Part shown: positions 45,227 to 53,025 of the stretch, in pieces
How the letters are laid out: every line of letters begins with the position of its first letter
Position numbering within the stretch: position 1 is the stretch's first letter
Assembly: GCF_022179765.1 (NCBI RefSeq)
Contig: NZ_BPRE01000019.1
Coordinates: 1-64,000, forward strand
Direction: 5' to 3'
DNA: 64,000 nt
Source: Methylorubrum suomiense
GTDB taxonomy: Bacteria; Pseudomonadota; Alphaproteobacteria; Rhizobiales; Beijerinckiaceae
Notes under the pieces: model-generated
What the model saw: only the letters and a program-made list of their open reading frames with translations
Told to the model about the DNA's origin: nothing
Database searches by the model: none
Program-made: the position numbers and the translations under genes

Positions 45227-45702
45227 GCGACCTCGAACATCGCCTCGACCTCGACCGCGGCGTCGAGGGGGAGTTCGGCGACGCCGACGGTCGAACGGGC
45301 ATGGCGGCCCTTATCGCCGAGCACCGCGACCATCAGGTCGGAGGCGCCGTTCATGATCGGAGCCAGCCCGGCGAAGCTCGGCACGGCGTTGATGAAGCCG
45401 CCGAGCCGCACGCATTGCACGACGCCGCGGTCGAGATCGCCCACCGCCGCCTCGACCTGGGCCAGCACGTTGAGCGCGCAGAGCTTGGCCGCCTCGATCC
45501 CGGCCTCGTTCGAGACCTCGGCGCCGAGCTTGCCCTTATGGGCCTCGGACAGCTTGCCATCGGGCCCGAAGCAGATCTGGCCGGAGATGATCACGAGGTT
45601 GCCCGAGCGCACGAACGGCACGTAGTTCGCGACCGGAGCCGCCGCCTTCGGCAGGGTGAGCCCCAGGGCCTTCAGGCGTTCCTTGACCGAGTTCATGCGC
45701 AT
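45223..45702 (-). CDS. RidA family protein (enamine/imine deaminase type)
   Basis: The 159-residue protein begins MRMNSVKERLKALGLTLPKAA, a longer N-terminus than YjgF/RidA itself, matching the RidA subgroup with the segment VRSGNLVIISGQICFGPDGK. The catalytic Arg seen in RidA (in a GxxR motif) is present in VRLGGFINA only in part, so deaminase activity is uncertain. RidA relatives detoxify reactive enamines or act in specific catabolic steps. AAGGAG just before the ATG at 45702 supports this start. Confidence 0.82.
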   Translation of the reverse strand: MRMNSVKERLKALGLTLPKAAAPVANYVPFVRSGNLVIISGQICFGPDGKLSEAHKGKLGAEVSNEAGIEAAKLCALNVLAQVEAAVGDLDRGVVQCVRLGGFINAVPSFAGLAPIMNGASDLMVAVLGDKGRHARSTVGVAELPLDAAVEVEAMFEVA

Positions 45703-45774
45703 GTCGCTCCTTGGGGCCGCTTCGCCGCCGGGGACGAAGCACGGGGGCGGGGCAGGGCGCAAGGGGGCTTCCCC

Positions 45775-47946
45775 TCACGCCGTCACCGCGTCCCGCGCCG
45801 GCGCCCGGCTCTGAGAAAAGTCGTAGCGCAGATCGGCATGGGCCACCGTCGCCGGGCGGTGGGCGACGATGATGCGGGTCATCCTGAGGTCGCGGAGCGC
45901 CGCCGCGATGACCGCCTCGGTCGGCTCGTCCAGCGCGCTCGTCGCCTCGTCGAGGAACAGGATTTCCGGGCGCCGGTAGAGGGCGCGCGCCAGGATGACC
46001 CGCTGGCGTTGCCCCCCGGAGAGGGTCGAACCCATATCGCCCACCAGCGTCTCGAAGCCCATCGGCGTGCGGGCGATATCCTCCAGGATGGCGGCGCGGG
46101 CGGCGCATTCGCGGATCCAGCCGGGATCGGGCCGCTCGTCGAAGCAGGCGATGTTCTCGGCGATCGAGCCCGCGAACAGGCCATCGTCCTGCATCACCCC
46201 GGCGATGCGGCCGCGATAGGCGGCGGTGCCCCCGGCGCGGATGTCGCGCCCATCGACCAGCACCGCGCCCTCGCTCGGCGCGATCAGGCCCATCATCACC
46301 CGCATCACGCTGCTCTTGCCGCAGCCCGAGGGGCCGGTGATGGCCAGGCTCGATCCGGCCGGGACGGCGAGGTCGAGATCGCGGAACACCCAGGGCTCGT
46401 CCGCGCCGTAGCGCAGGGACAGGCCCGTCGCCCGCAGGGCCGCGCCGTGCCCCGCACCGGAAGCCGGCGCGGGGAGGGGGCGTGCGCCGGAATCCGGCGG
46501 GTCCGGCGTGGCGGCGGGCGGCGGCGGCGCAGCATTCTCCTCCGGATCGGTCATCACGATATCGGCGAGCCGGTCGGTCTGGACGTTGAGCATCCTGAGC
46601 TGGAAGCCCGCCTGCATCAGGTTGCCGATGCGGGTCGAGAACTGGTCGCGATAGGCCAGGAAGGCCACGAGCATGCCGAGCGACAGCCGCTGGTCGATGA
46701 CGGCGCCGGCTCCCAGCACGAGCAGGACGAGGCGGTCGGCCCCGAACAGGAACTCGTTGCCGCGTCCGAACACGAGGTCGAGCCGCTGCAAACGCAGGCG
46801 CGCGTTGAGTGCCTGGACGAACTGGTTCATCCACACGCCGCGGCGGCGCTCGCGCAGGTTCAGGAGCTTGACGCTCGCCATGCCGCGCACGGTCTCGATG
46901 AAGTGGCTCTGCTGGCGGGCCTCCGCGACGAGCGCCTCCTCGGTGCCCTCGCGATAGGCCTTGTAGGCGATGATCCGAAGTCCGGCGTTGAGCGCGGTGG
47001 AGGCGAGCGCCACCAGCGCCAGCCAGCCGCCGTAGACGAACAGCATGATCAGCATGCCGATCGACATGATCCCGTCGAGGGCCGCCTGGACGAGGTCGGT
47101 GGTGAGTCCCCTCTGGATGGTCGCGAGCGACCCGAACCGGGAGATCACGTCGCCGACATGGCGCTTCTGGAAATAGTCGAGCGGCAGGCGCGAGAGGTGG
47201 TCGAACAGCGAACTCGACCATTGATAGTTCAGCTTCGAGCCGGTCAGCATGATCGCCCAGGTGCGGGCGACGCCGAGGCCCAGTTGCAGCAGGAGCAGCA
47301 GGGCGAGCCCGAGGCCGACCACGAGCAGCAGGTCGCGGTCGCCGTTCACGATCACCTCGTCGATGACGATCTGCGAGGCGATCGGCATCAGGATCGACAC
47401 GAGTTCGATGCCGAGCGAGAGCGCCAGGACCTGCGCCATGGCCCCGCGGATGCCGGCCAATCCCCGGAACAGGTCGGGGATGCCGAAGCGGCGCTCCGCC
47501 TTCTCCCGCACGAAGCTCTGGTTCGGCTGCACCTCCAGGGCCACGCCGGTGAACTCGCGGGAGGCTTCCGCGAGGCTCAAGCTGCGGCGGCCGCGGGCGG
47601 GGTCGTGGATGACGATGTCCCGGCGCCGAACCTCGGCCAGCACGACGAAATGGTTGAGGCCCCAATGCAGGATGCAGGGGGTCCGCAGGCGGCCGAGATC
47701 GTCGAGCTCGACCCGGAGCGCGCGCGTCGACAGACCCATCGTGCCCGACAGGTCGATCAGGTTTCTGAGGGTCATGCCCTTCAGCGAGAGGGCGTGGCGC
47801 GCCCGCATCGTGCCGAGATCGATGGCGCGGCCATGGTAACCCAGCACCATGGCCAGGCACGCCATGCCGCATTCCGCGGCCTCGGCCTGGAGCAGGACGG
47901 GCAGGCGTCGGCCGAAGCCGAATTTGAGATCCGCGATCAGGCTCAC
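45775..47946 (-). CDS. C39-peptidase ABC exporter (double-glycine peptide transporter)
   Basis: The 723-residue protein combines three domains. The N-terminal C39 peptidase (about 1-140) has a complete active site: Gln20, Cys26 (EAAECGMACLAM), His99 (WGLNHFVVL) and Asp115 (IHDPARG). The membrane domain (about 165-460) has six helices. The C-terminal ATPase has GPSGCGKSS, LSGGQRQRVILARAL and ILFLDEATSALDE. Such exporters cut a leader after Gly-Gly and push the mature peptide out. The start is GTG, overlapping the HlyD gene by 4 nt. A matching double-glycine peptide is encoded divergently 1.7 kb upstream, its probable substrate. Confidence 0.93.
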   Translation of the reverse strand: MSLIADLKFGFGRRLPVLLQAEAAECGMACLAMVLGYHGRAIDLGTMRARHALSLKGMTLRNLIDLSGTMGLSTRALRVELDDLGRLRTPCILHWGLNHFVVLAEVRRRDIVIHDPARGRRSLSLAEASREFTGVALEVQPNQSFVREKAERRFGIPDLFRGLAGIRGAMAQVLALSLGIELVSILMPIASQIVIDEVIVNGDRDLLLVVGLGLALLLLLQLGLGVARTWAIMLTGSKLNYQWSSSLFDHLSRLPLDYFQKRHVGDVISRFGSLATIQRGLTTDLVQAALDGIMSIGMLIMLFVYGGWLALVALASTALNAGLRIIAYKAYREGTEEALVAEARQQSHFIETVRGMASVKLLNLRERRRGVWMNQFVQALNARLRLQRLDLVFGRGNEFLFGADRLVLLVLGAGAVIDQRLSLGMLVAFLAYRDQFSTRIGNLMQAGFQLRMLNVQTDRLADIVMTDPEENAAPPPPAATPDPPDSGARPLPAPASGAGHGAALRATGLSLRYGADEPWVFRDLDLAVPAGSSLAITGPSGCGKSSVMRVMMGLIAPSEGAVLVDGRDIRAGGTAAYRGRIAGVMQDDGLFAGSIAENIACFDERPDPGWIRECAARAAILEDIARTPMGFETLVGDMGSTLSGGQRQRVILARALYRRPEILFLDEATSALDEPTEAVIAAALRDLRMTRIIVAHRPATVAHADLRYDFSQSRAPARDAVTA

Positions 47947-49232
47947 CGGATGCCTCCGCCCGTGACGAGATCGATGCTGCGCTGGACGTGATTCAGCGGG
48001 TCGAGCAGCCAGCGGTAGAGCGGGCGCTTCTCGAGCGCGATATCGGCCTCGACCCGCATGCCGGCCTCCAGCCGCCGGGCCTCGCCGTAGGCGACCACGC
48101 TGTCCGCGTCGGGGCGCACGACGATGCGGTAGACGCCGCCGCTCGTCCGCCTCGCGGCGTCCTGGCCCGGGGCGGGGACGGCGTTCCCCTCTTCGAGCGG
48201 CGCGCGGGTGACCTCGGTGACGCGCCCGGCATAGAGGCCGAAGCGCTGGAACGGGAAGGCGGCGTAGCGCAGCATCACCGTGGCGCCCGGCTCGATGAAG
48301 CCGATGGCCGAGGAATCGACGTAGAGATTGGCCTGAAGCCGCCCCTCGCTCGGCAGGAGCGTGAGCAGGCTCGCGCCCGCCGCCACCGTCTGCCCGGCCT
48401 GCGCCCGGATCGAGGTGAGGATGCCCCGCTCGGGCGCCCGCACCTCGATGGCCCGGCGCGCCTCGCTCTCGGCCCGCTGCTGTTCGAGCTGAGCCGCGGT
48501 GCGATCGAGTTCGGCGAGGTCGCGGGCGAGCGTCTCGTCGTAGGTCGCGAGCCTCGCCCGCAGGTCGCCGAGCTTGCCGGAGACCTGCAGGCCGTTCTGG
48601 CGGAACTGGGCGAGCTGCGAGGTCGCCTGGAGATAGAGGTAGTTCTGGCTCTGGAAATCGGCGGCGCGGGCGAAGCCCTTGGCCACCGCATCGGCAAGTT
48701 CCTGGGCGCGGGTCTTGAGCGGCGGCACCAGCTTCTCTTGGAGTTCGACCTGCTCGGCGACGCGGGCGCCCTGCTCCTCCAGATTGGCGATCTGCTCCGT
48801 GAGGCCGCGCTTCTCGGCCTCGGCCATGGCGGCACGGGCCGTGCGCTGGCGCTCGACGCTGTCGCGCTGAAGGGCGAGCTGGGCGATCACCCGCTCCTGG
48901 GTGGGGCCGCTCGCCGAGACCGCGTCGAGATCGATGGTGAAGAGGAGCTGTCCGCGCTCGACCCGGTCGCCCTCCTTCACACCCGAGGCGCTGACCCGGC
49001 CCGCGAGCGGGCTCGCCACGGTGATGAGCCCGACATCGGGCGCCAGCAGCCCGTCGGCGTGGACGCGCCGGGTATAGCTGCCGAGCCAGATGAAGAGGCC
49101 GACCGCCACGACGAATCCGAGACAGAGCCCGACCACGATCCGGATCGGCAGCGGCTGGACGACCTGCGCCTCGCCCAGCCACGCGCTGCGACGGGCCTCG
49201 GCGACCTCCTGGCGGAAGAGGGGCGCGTTCAT
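47943..49232 (-). CDS. HlyD-type membrane fusion protein
   Basis: The 429-residue protein has an N-terminal membrane anchor (about 32-54, VVGLCLGFVVAVGLFIWL). The lipoyl half-motif VASPLAGRVSASGVKEGDRVERGQ follows, then a long coiled coil (about 130-285), the second lipoyl half RAPERGILTSIRAQAGQTVAAG and a beta-barrel domain. It bridges the C39 exporter to an outer-membrane channel such as TolC. It is translated first in the exporter operon, with a TATAAT-like -10 box 44-50 nt upstream of its ATG. Confidence 0.93.
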   Translation of the reverse strand: MNAPLFRQEVAEARRSAWLGEAQVVQPLPIRIVVGLCLGFVVAVGLFIWLGSYTRRVHADGLLAPDVGLITVASPLAGRVSASGVKEGDRVERGQLLFTIDLDAVSASGPTQERVIAQLALQRDSVERQRTARAAMAEAEKRGLTEQIANLEEQGARVAEQVELQEKLVPPLKTRAQELADAVAKGFARAADFQSQNYLYLQATSQLAQFRQNGLQVSGKLGDLRARLATYDETLARDLAELDRTAAQLEQQRAESEARRAIEVRAPERGILTSIRAQAGQTVAAGASLLTLLPSEGRLQANLYVDSSAIGFIEPGATVMLRYAAFPFQRFGLYAGRVTEVTRAPLEEGNAVPAPGQDAARRTSGGVYRIVVRPDADSVVAYGEARRLEAGMRVEADIALEKRPLYRWLLDPLNHVQRSIDLVTGGGIR

Positions 49233-49276
49233 CGCTCGGGGCTCCCGAGCGCGATTCGGCACTTTGCGCCTGCGTT

Positions 49277-49282
49277 ATTATA
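49277..49282 (-). promoter_or_regulatory. TATAAT -10 box before the exporter operon
   Basis: On the minus strand a perfect TATAAT lies 44-50 nt upstream of the HlyD start at 49232, in a locally AT-rich setting that includes an eight-A run. No good -35 hexamer sits at the expected 17-nt spacing, so an activator may be needed. Confidence 0.45.
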
Positions 49283-49460
49283 GCGCAGTTCTGAAAAAAA
49301 ATTACGATGCAACAGATGGTTAGCTCGTCGATGCCCCGTTACGCGAGAGACGCGGGGGATCAGGTCAGTTTTTGATCCCTCAATGCGGGGCCCGCGACCT
49401 TTCGTCAGCAGGGGCCGAGCGCATCCGCCGTCAAAAACTCCGAAGAGGGAAGAGCAAGAT

Positions 49461-49547
49461 ATGTCCACCGGCCGTAATTCCGAACGGTCTGGAGCAGTTA
49501 TAGGCGACGACAAGGGTTGCCTCCCGAGACAATATCCGTACTTTTAA
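49461..49547 (+). CDS. Possible 28-residue micro-ORF upstream of the peptide gene
   Basis: ATG at 49461 follows a GAAGAGGGAAGAG purine stretch that could serve as a ribosome site. The frame reads MSTGRNSERSGAVIGDDKGC and ends CLPRQYPYF. It has no leader motif and no hydrophobic segment, so it is neither an obvious second peptide nor an immunity protein. It could be a leader peptide or chance. Confidence 0.2.
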   Translation: MSTGRNSERSGAVIGDDKGCLPRQYPYF

Positions 49548-49639
49548 CAGCAGAGCCGCGCAACACGCAGCTCTTATTCCACAGGAAGACAAAAATACAG
49601 AACGTCTTTCTACGAATTTCCGACACGCAGGAGAAAACC

Positions 49640-49873
49640 ATGCAGCAGAACATTGACACCATCCGCGAGCTCAACGCTGCGGAGCTGGATCAGGTCGGCG
49701 GCGGTCTGTCTCTCGGCCTCAATCTCGACCTGAGCAAAGAGTTGGGTGCGGTGTCCGGCACAATCGATCAGGTGGGTGGTCTCGCCGGCGGTGCGCTCGA
49801 TACGGTCCTCGGGGCTGCCGGCGGTACGCTCAACACGGTTCTCGGTGCTGTCGGCGGTCTCCTCGGCAAGTAA
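49640..49873 (+). CDS. Double-glycine leader peptide, candidate bacteriocin or exported signal
   Basis: The 77-residue product has a leader RELNAAELDQVGGG whose pattern fits the class II bacteriocin consensus exactly: Leu11 at -12, Glu15-Leu16 at -8/-7, Val19 at -4 and Gly21-Gly22 at -2/-1. Cleavage after Gly22 would release a 55-residue, nearly uncharged peptide starting LSLGLNLDLSKELG. Its second half is made of three 11-residue repeats (GTIDQVGGLAG, GALDTVLGAAG, GTLNTVLGAVG) and a GLLGK end, with G-x3-G spacings as in glycine zippers. AGGAG lies 7 nt before the ATG. The divergent C39 exporter and HlyD protein are the obvious export pathway. No homologue can be named from sequence. Confidence 0.8.
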   Translation: MQQNIDTIRELNAAELDQVGGGLSLGLNLDLSKELGAVSGTIDQVGGLAGGALDTVLGAAGGTLNTVLGAVGGLLGK

Positions 49874-49966
49874 AAGCGGGTTTGGGCGCCCCTGGAATCT
49901 CCGGAGTTCATCGGCCCATCGGCGACGAACTTGGCTGTTCCGGCGACAGGCGCCCTGCCTCGGATG

Positions 49967-50003
49967 CTCCCTGGAACCGGCGACATTCGCCGGTTCCAGG
50001 GAG
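49967..50003 (+). terminator. Perfect inverted repeat between peptide and AraC genes
   Basis: A 17-bp perfect stem (CTCCCTGGAACCGGCGA and its complement) closes on a 3-nt loop, 94 nt after the peptide stop. There is no T-run. It could end or stabilise the peptide transcript so that less mRNA reaches the regulator gene. Confidence 0.65.
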
Positions 50004-50037
50004 ACATGAGATCGATCGCAGCCGCATTTTGAACGGC

Positions 50038-50484
50038 ATGTCGCATCGCGAAGGATCGTTGCGGCCTCCGTTCCGGAAGACGGAGGGCGATGCCTTGGTC
50101 GTCAGATCTGCCGTCGACGCATCAGCAAAGCGGTCTGCGAAAGAAGGTGGGCGGCACCCTGCTCTGTCCGATGAACAGATCGGGCGTCTGCGTGCTGTCA
50201 TATCCCAGCGGATCGACCGGCCCTTGACGCTCCGCGACCTCGCTGGCGCGGCCGGTCTGAGCGAGAGCTACTTTGTACGAGCCTTCAAGAGATCGTTCGG
50301 GGTGACGCCGTATCATTACGTGTTGTGCGAGCGCGTCGCGCTGGCTCAGTCCCTCATTCGCTCCGGCGGGGCTTCCCTGAGCGAGGTGGCCCGGCGCTCC
50401 GGTTTCCCCGATGCCCGTCGGATGGGGCGTACGTTCCGGCAATTGGTTGGCCATTCTCCAACCCGCATGAAGCGCGAAGGATGA
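50038..50484 (+). CDS. Short AraC-family regulator (DNA-binding domain only)
   Basis: The predicted 148-residue protein consists of an approximately 45-residue lead-in and one AraC-type double helix-turn-helix domain (LRDLAGAAGLSESYFVRAFKRSFG and LSEVARRSGFPDARRMGRTFRQLVG). It lacks a sensor domain. The domain closely matches the C-terminal half of the next regulator, so the pair probably arose by duplication. As it lies between the peptide gene and its paralogue, it may regulate the peptide system independently of a ligand. The start codon is uncertain, since an open frame continues upstream to 49882 without coding character. Confidence 0.72.
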   Translation: MSHREGSLRPPFRKTEGDALVVRSAVDASAKRSAKEGGRHPALSDEQIGRLRAVISQRIDRPLTLRDLAGAAGLSESYFVRAFKRSFGVTPYHYVLCERVALAQSLIRSGGASLSEVARRSGFPDARRMGRTFRQLVGHSPTRMKREG

Positions 50485-50668
50485 AACGGGAATCCGCAAA
50501 CGTTAACGACAATGGCCGCTCGTCCGTGTTCGCGCCGACTGATTTCCTAAGGGCGCTCGCTTCGGCGCCGATGGACCATAGACTGAGAGGATATCGGTAC
50601 CGGCCACAGAGACCGTCGAGGAGTGCCGGGCGTCATCGGACGCTGGGTAGGCCCCATGATCCGGAGCG

Positions 50669-51544
50669 ATGCGAACGATGAGCGTGCCTTTCGCCAATGG
50701 CAGCGTGCATGGTGAAATCAGCGCGCTGCCCGACATCGTGTTCGGACAGATCGTAGCGAGCGGGATCGACAGTCTCACCTTCATCGATTTCGGTTTTCAC
50801 CTGCCCGGGCACAGCACGCACAGCGTCACCGGCCTGCTTGTCGGGACATGGCAGAGCGAGTCGCTGACTTTCCAGGAAGAGAAGGCCGGCAGCGGCATCT
50901 ACGAGGAAAATGCAGGCGGCACGTTCGTCCTGCGTCCGCCCGGCTTCGCCGGCCGGACGGAATGGAACGGCCAATGCCGGGGGCGTTACCTCGTCTTCAG
51001 TCCGGAGGCCGTCGAGCGGAAGATCGAGGCACCGGTCGGGCAACTCGATATCGGCACGACGACCTGCAGCCTGTCCGATCGGATGACGGTCTTTCACCTG
51101 TTGACCGCCCTCGGCCTGGCGGCCGCCGACCGTGACAGTCCCACGGACGCCTTGCTGATCGACAGCGTGGCGCTCGCGGTCTTGCGCGCCTGCGGCGTGG
51201 CGCCGGGCGCCTCGCCGCGCAAGACCGCGCTCACGGCGCGGCAGGTGCGCCGTATTCGCGATCTCGTCGCCGATCGGATCGGCACACCGCTGTCGCTCGG
51301 CGAGATGGCCGAGGCGGTGAGCTTGAGCGAAAGTTACTTCGTGCGCGCCTTCAGGGGCTCGTTCGGCATCACGCCCTACCAGTACGTCCTGCGCGAGCGC
51401 GTGGCGCTCGCCCAATCCCTGATCCGCTCCGGTACCGTCACGCTCAGCGAGGCGGCGAGCCGCGCGGGCTTCCCCGATGCGCGGCGCATGGGCCGCACCT
51501 TCCGCAAGGTCACCGGCCGCTCGCCCACGGCGGCGGCGCGGTAG
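50669..51544 (+). CDS. AraC-family transcriptional regulator with sensor domain
   Basis: The 291-residue protein has an N-terminal sensor domain (about 1-185) without a recognisable AraC sugar-binding motif. The C-terminal AraC/XylS domain has LSLGEMAEAVSLSESYFVRAFRGSFG and LSEAASRAGFPDARRMGRTFRKVTG. It is a plausible activator of the peptide and exporter promoters, by position. A second AraC protein lacking the sensor precedes it by about 185 nt on the same strand. Confidence 0.85.
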   Translation: MRTMSVPFANGSVHGEISALPDIVFGQIVASGIDSLTFIDFGFHLPGHSTHSVTGLLVGTWQSESLTFQEEKAGSGIYEENAGGTFVLRPPGFAGRTEWNGQCRGRYLVFSPEAVERKIEAPVGQLDIGTTTCSLSDRMTVFHLLTALGLAAADRDSPTDALLIDSVALAVLRACGVAPGASPRKTALTARQVRRIRDLVADRIGTPLSLGEMAEAVSLSESYFVRAFRGSFGITPYQYVLRERVALAQSLIRSGTVTLSEAASRAGFPDARRMGRTFRKVTGRSPTAAAR

Positions 51545-51689
51545 CACGGCGCCTGATCCGGTCTCACCGCATCGCGTGCGAGATCAAAAGCAGGACTGAG
51601 CCGGCAAAAGACGGGGCGTGATCAGGGTTGCGACAGGTCGAGACGCCCGCAACGTTGCGGATCCCCCCTTTTCCAGTGTAATCGCGACC

Positions 51690-51720
51690 GTGCCGCCCGC
51701 ATCCCGAGGCGGCACTTTCG
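51690..51720 (+). terminator. Intrinsic terminator after the AraC gene
   Basis: An 8-bp stem GTGCCGCC/GGCGGCAC (51690-51697 and 51708-51715) with a 10-nt loop is followed by TTTCGTTT. It isolates the peptide locus from argD. Confidence 0.7.
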
Positions 51721-51758
51721 TTTGGAACGCTCTTCGTTCTTTTGCCTGAGGAAGCCGG

Positions 51759-52955
51759 ATGACCGCGACCTCCGCCCTGTTGCCGACCTATGCCCGCGCG
51801 CCGCTCGCCTTCGAGCGCGGCGAGGGCGCTTGGCTCGTGACGGAGCGCGGCGAGCGATATCTCGATTTCGGCGCCGGGATCGCGGTCAACGCGCTGGGCC
51901 ACGCGCACCCCCACCTCGTGGAGGCGCTGACCACCCAGGCGCAGAAACTCTGGCACACCTCGAACCTGTTCCAGATTCCGGAGGGCGAGCGGCTGGGGCA
52001 GCGGCTCGTGGACGCGACCTTCGCCGACGTGGTGTTCTTCGCCAATTCCGGCGCGGAGGCGAACGAGGCCGCCATCAAGATGGCGCGCAAGTACCACGCC
52101 GTCGGCGGCCACCCGGAGCGCTACCGCATCGTCACCTTCGAGGGCGCCTTCCACGGGCGCACGCTGGCGACGATCGCGGCGGGCGGGCAGCAGAAATACA
52201 TCGACGGCTTCGGCCCCAAGGTCGAAGGCTTCGATCAGGTGCCGGTCGGCGATTTCGAGGCGCTCGAGGCCGTGATCGGCCCGGAGACCGCCGCCCTGAT
52301 GATCGAGCCGATCCAGGGGGAGGGCGGCCTGCGGCTGATCCCCGGCGAGACCCTGCGGCGGCTCCGCGCGCTCTGCGACGCGCACGGCCTGCTGCTGATC
52401 ATGGACGAGGTCCAGACCGGCGTCGGGCGCACGGGCAAGTTCTTCGCCCATGAATGGTCGGGCGTGACGCCGGACATCATGAGCGCGGCCAAGGGCATCG
52501 GCGGCGGCTTTCCGCTCGGCGTCTGCCTCGCCACCCGCGAGGCCGCCCGCGGCATGGTCGCGGGCACGCACGGCACGACCTTCGGCGGCAACCCGCTCGC
52601 CATGGCGGTGGGCAATGCCGTGCTCGACGTGGTGCTCGGCGACGGGTTCCTGGCCCATGTCGAGCGGATGGGCCTCCTGCTGACGCAGAAGCTCGCCGGC
52701 CTCGTCGACCGTCACCCGCACGTCTTCGTCGAGCTGCGCGGGCAGGGCCTGATGCGCGGCCTGAAGCTCAACCTGCCGAACACCGAGTTCGCCGCCGCCG
52801 CCCGGGCGCGGCACCTGCTGGTGATCCCGGCGGGCGACAACGTGGTCCGCCTGCTGCCGCCGCTGATCGTCGGCGAGGCGGAGGTGGACGAGGCCGTGAC
52901 TCGGCTCGAGGCCGCGGCGACCGATCTGGAGGCGCAGATGCGCGGCGCGGCCTGA
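51759..52955 (+). CDS. argD: Acetylornithine aminotransferase
   Basis: The 398-residue class III PLP aminotransferase converts N-acetylglutamate semialdehyde to N-acetylornithine in arginine synthesis. The PLP lysine is Lys245 in [29 protein letters not shown] just before it supplies the PLP-binding Asp. [18 protein letters not shown] and [14 protein letters not shown] are also conserved. argF follows 70 nt downstream on the same strand, the usual argDF pairing in Rhizobiales. Confidence 0.96.
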   Translation: MTATSALLPTYARAPLAFERGEGAWLVTERGERYLDFGAGIAVNALGHAHPHLVEALTTQAQKLWHTSNLFQIPEGERLGQRLVDATFADVVFFANSGAEANEAAIKMARKYHAVGGHPERYRIVTFEGAFHGRTLATIAAGGQQKYIDGFGPKVEGFDQVPVGDFEALEAVIGPETAALMIEPIQGEGGLRLIPGETLRRLRALCDAHGLLLIMDEVQTGVGRTGKFFAHEWSGVTPDIMSAAKGIGGGFPLGVCLATREAARGMVAGTHGTTFGGNPLAMAVGNAVLDVVLGDGFLAHVERMGLLLTQKLAGLVDRHPHVFVELRGQGLMRGLKLNLPNTEFAAAARARHLLVIPAGDNVVRLLPPLIVGEAEVDEAVTRLEAAATDLEAQMRGAA

Positions 52956-53025
52956 AGGGCTTTTCCCGGAACGCGCCGAAGCGGCGTGTCCCGGGGTCCC
53001 GGCCTCCCCGCGAGCGAAAATCGAT

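Larger units (their letters stand above)
49233..49639. promoter_or_regulatory. Divergent control region of the exported-peptide locus
   Basis: About 400 nt between the HlyD and peptide genes are AT-richer than the genome norm. The region contains the -10 box of the exporter operon, an inverted repeat GGGATCA/TGATCCC (49356-49362 and 49373-49379), and a weak TTGCCT at 49517-49522 that could be the -35 of the peptide gene. It is the natural binding site for the downstream AraC proteins. Confidence 0.5.

Noticed and set aside
45223-45702. RidA as part of the peptide export locus
   Set aside because: It is separated by about 70 nt and overlaps the phosphodiesterase gene instead. No known link exists between RidA and peptide export.
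45301-47991. An 896-codon plus-strand frame opposite the C39 exporter
   Set aside because: It has antisense composition (His, Arg, Gly, Glu) with no domain, while the reverse strand encodes a clear exporter.
49307-49372. A second small peptide of 22 residues starting MQQMVSSSMPRYAR
   Set aside because: It has no ribosome site, no leader motif and no hydrophobic part. The shared MQQ start with the real peptide is probably chance.
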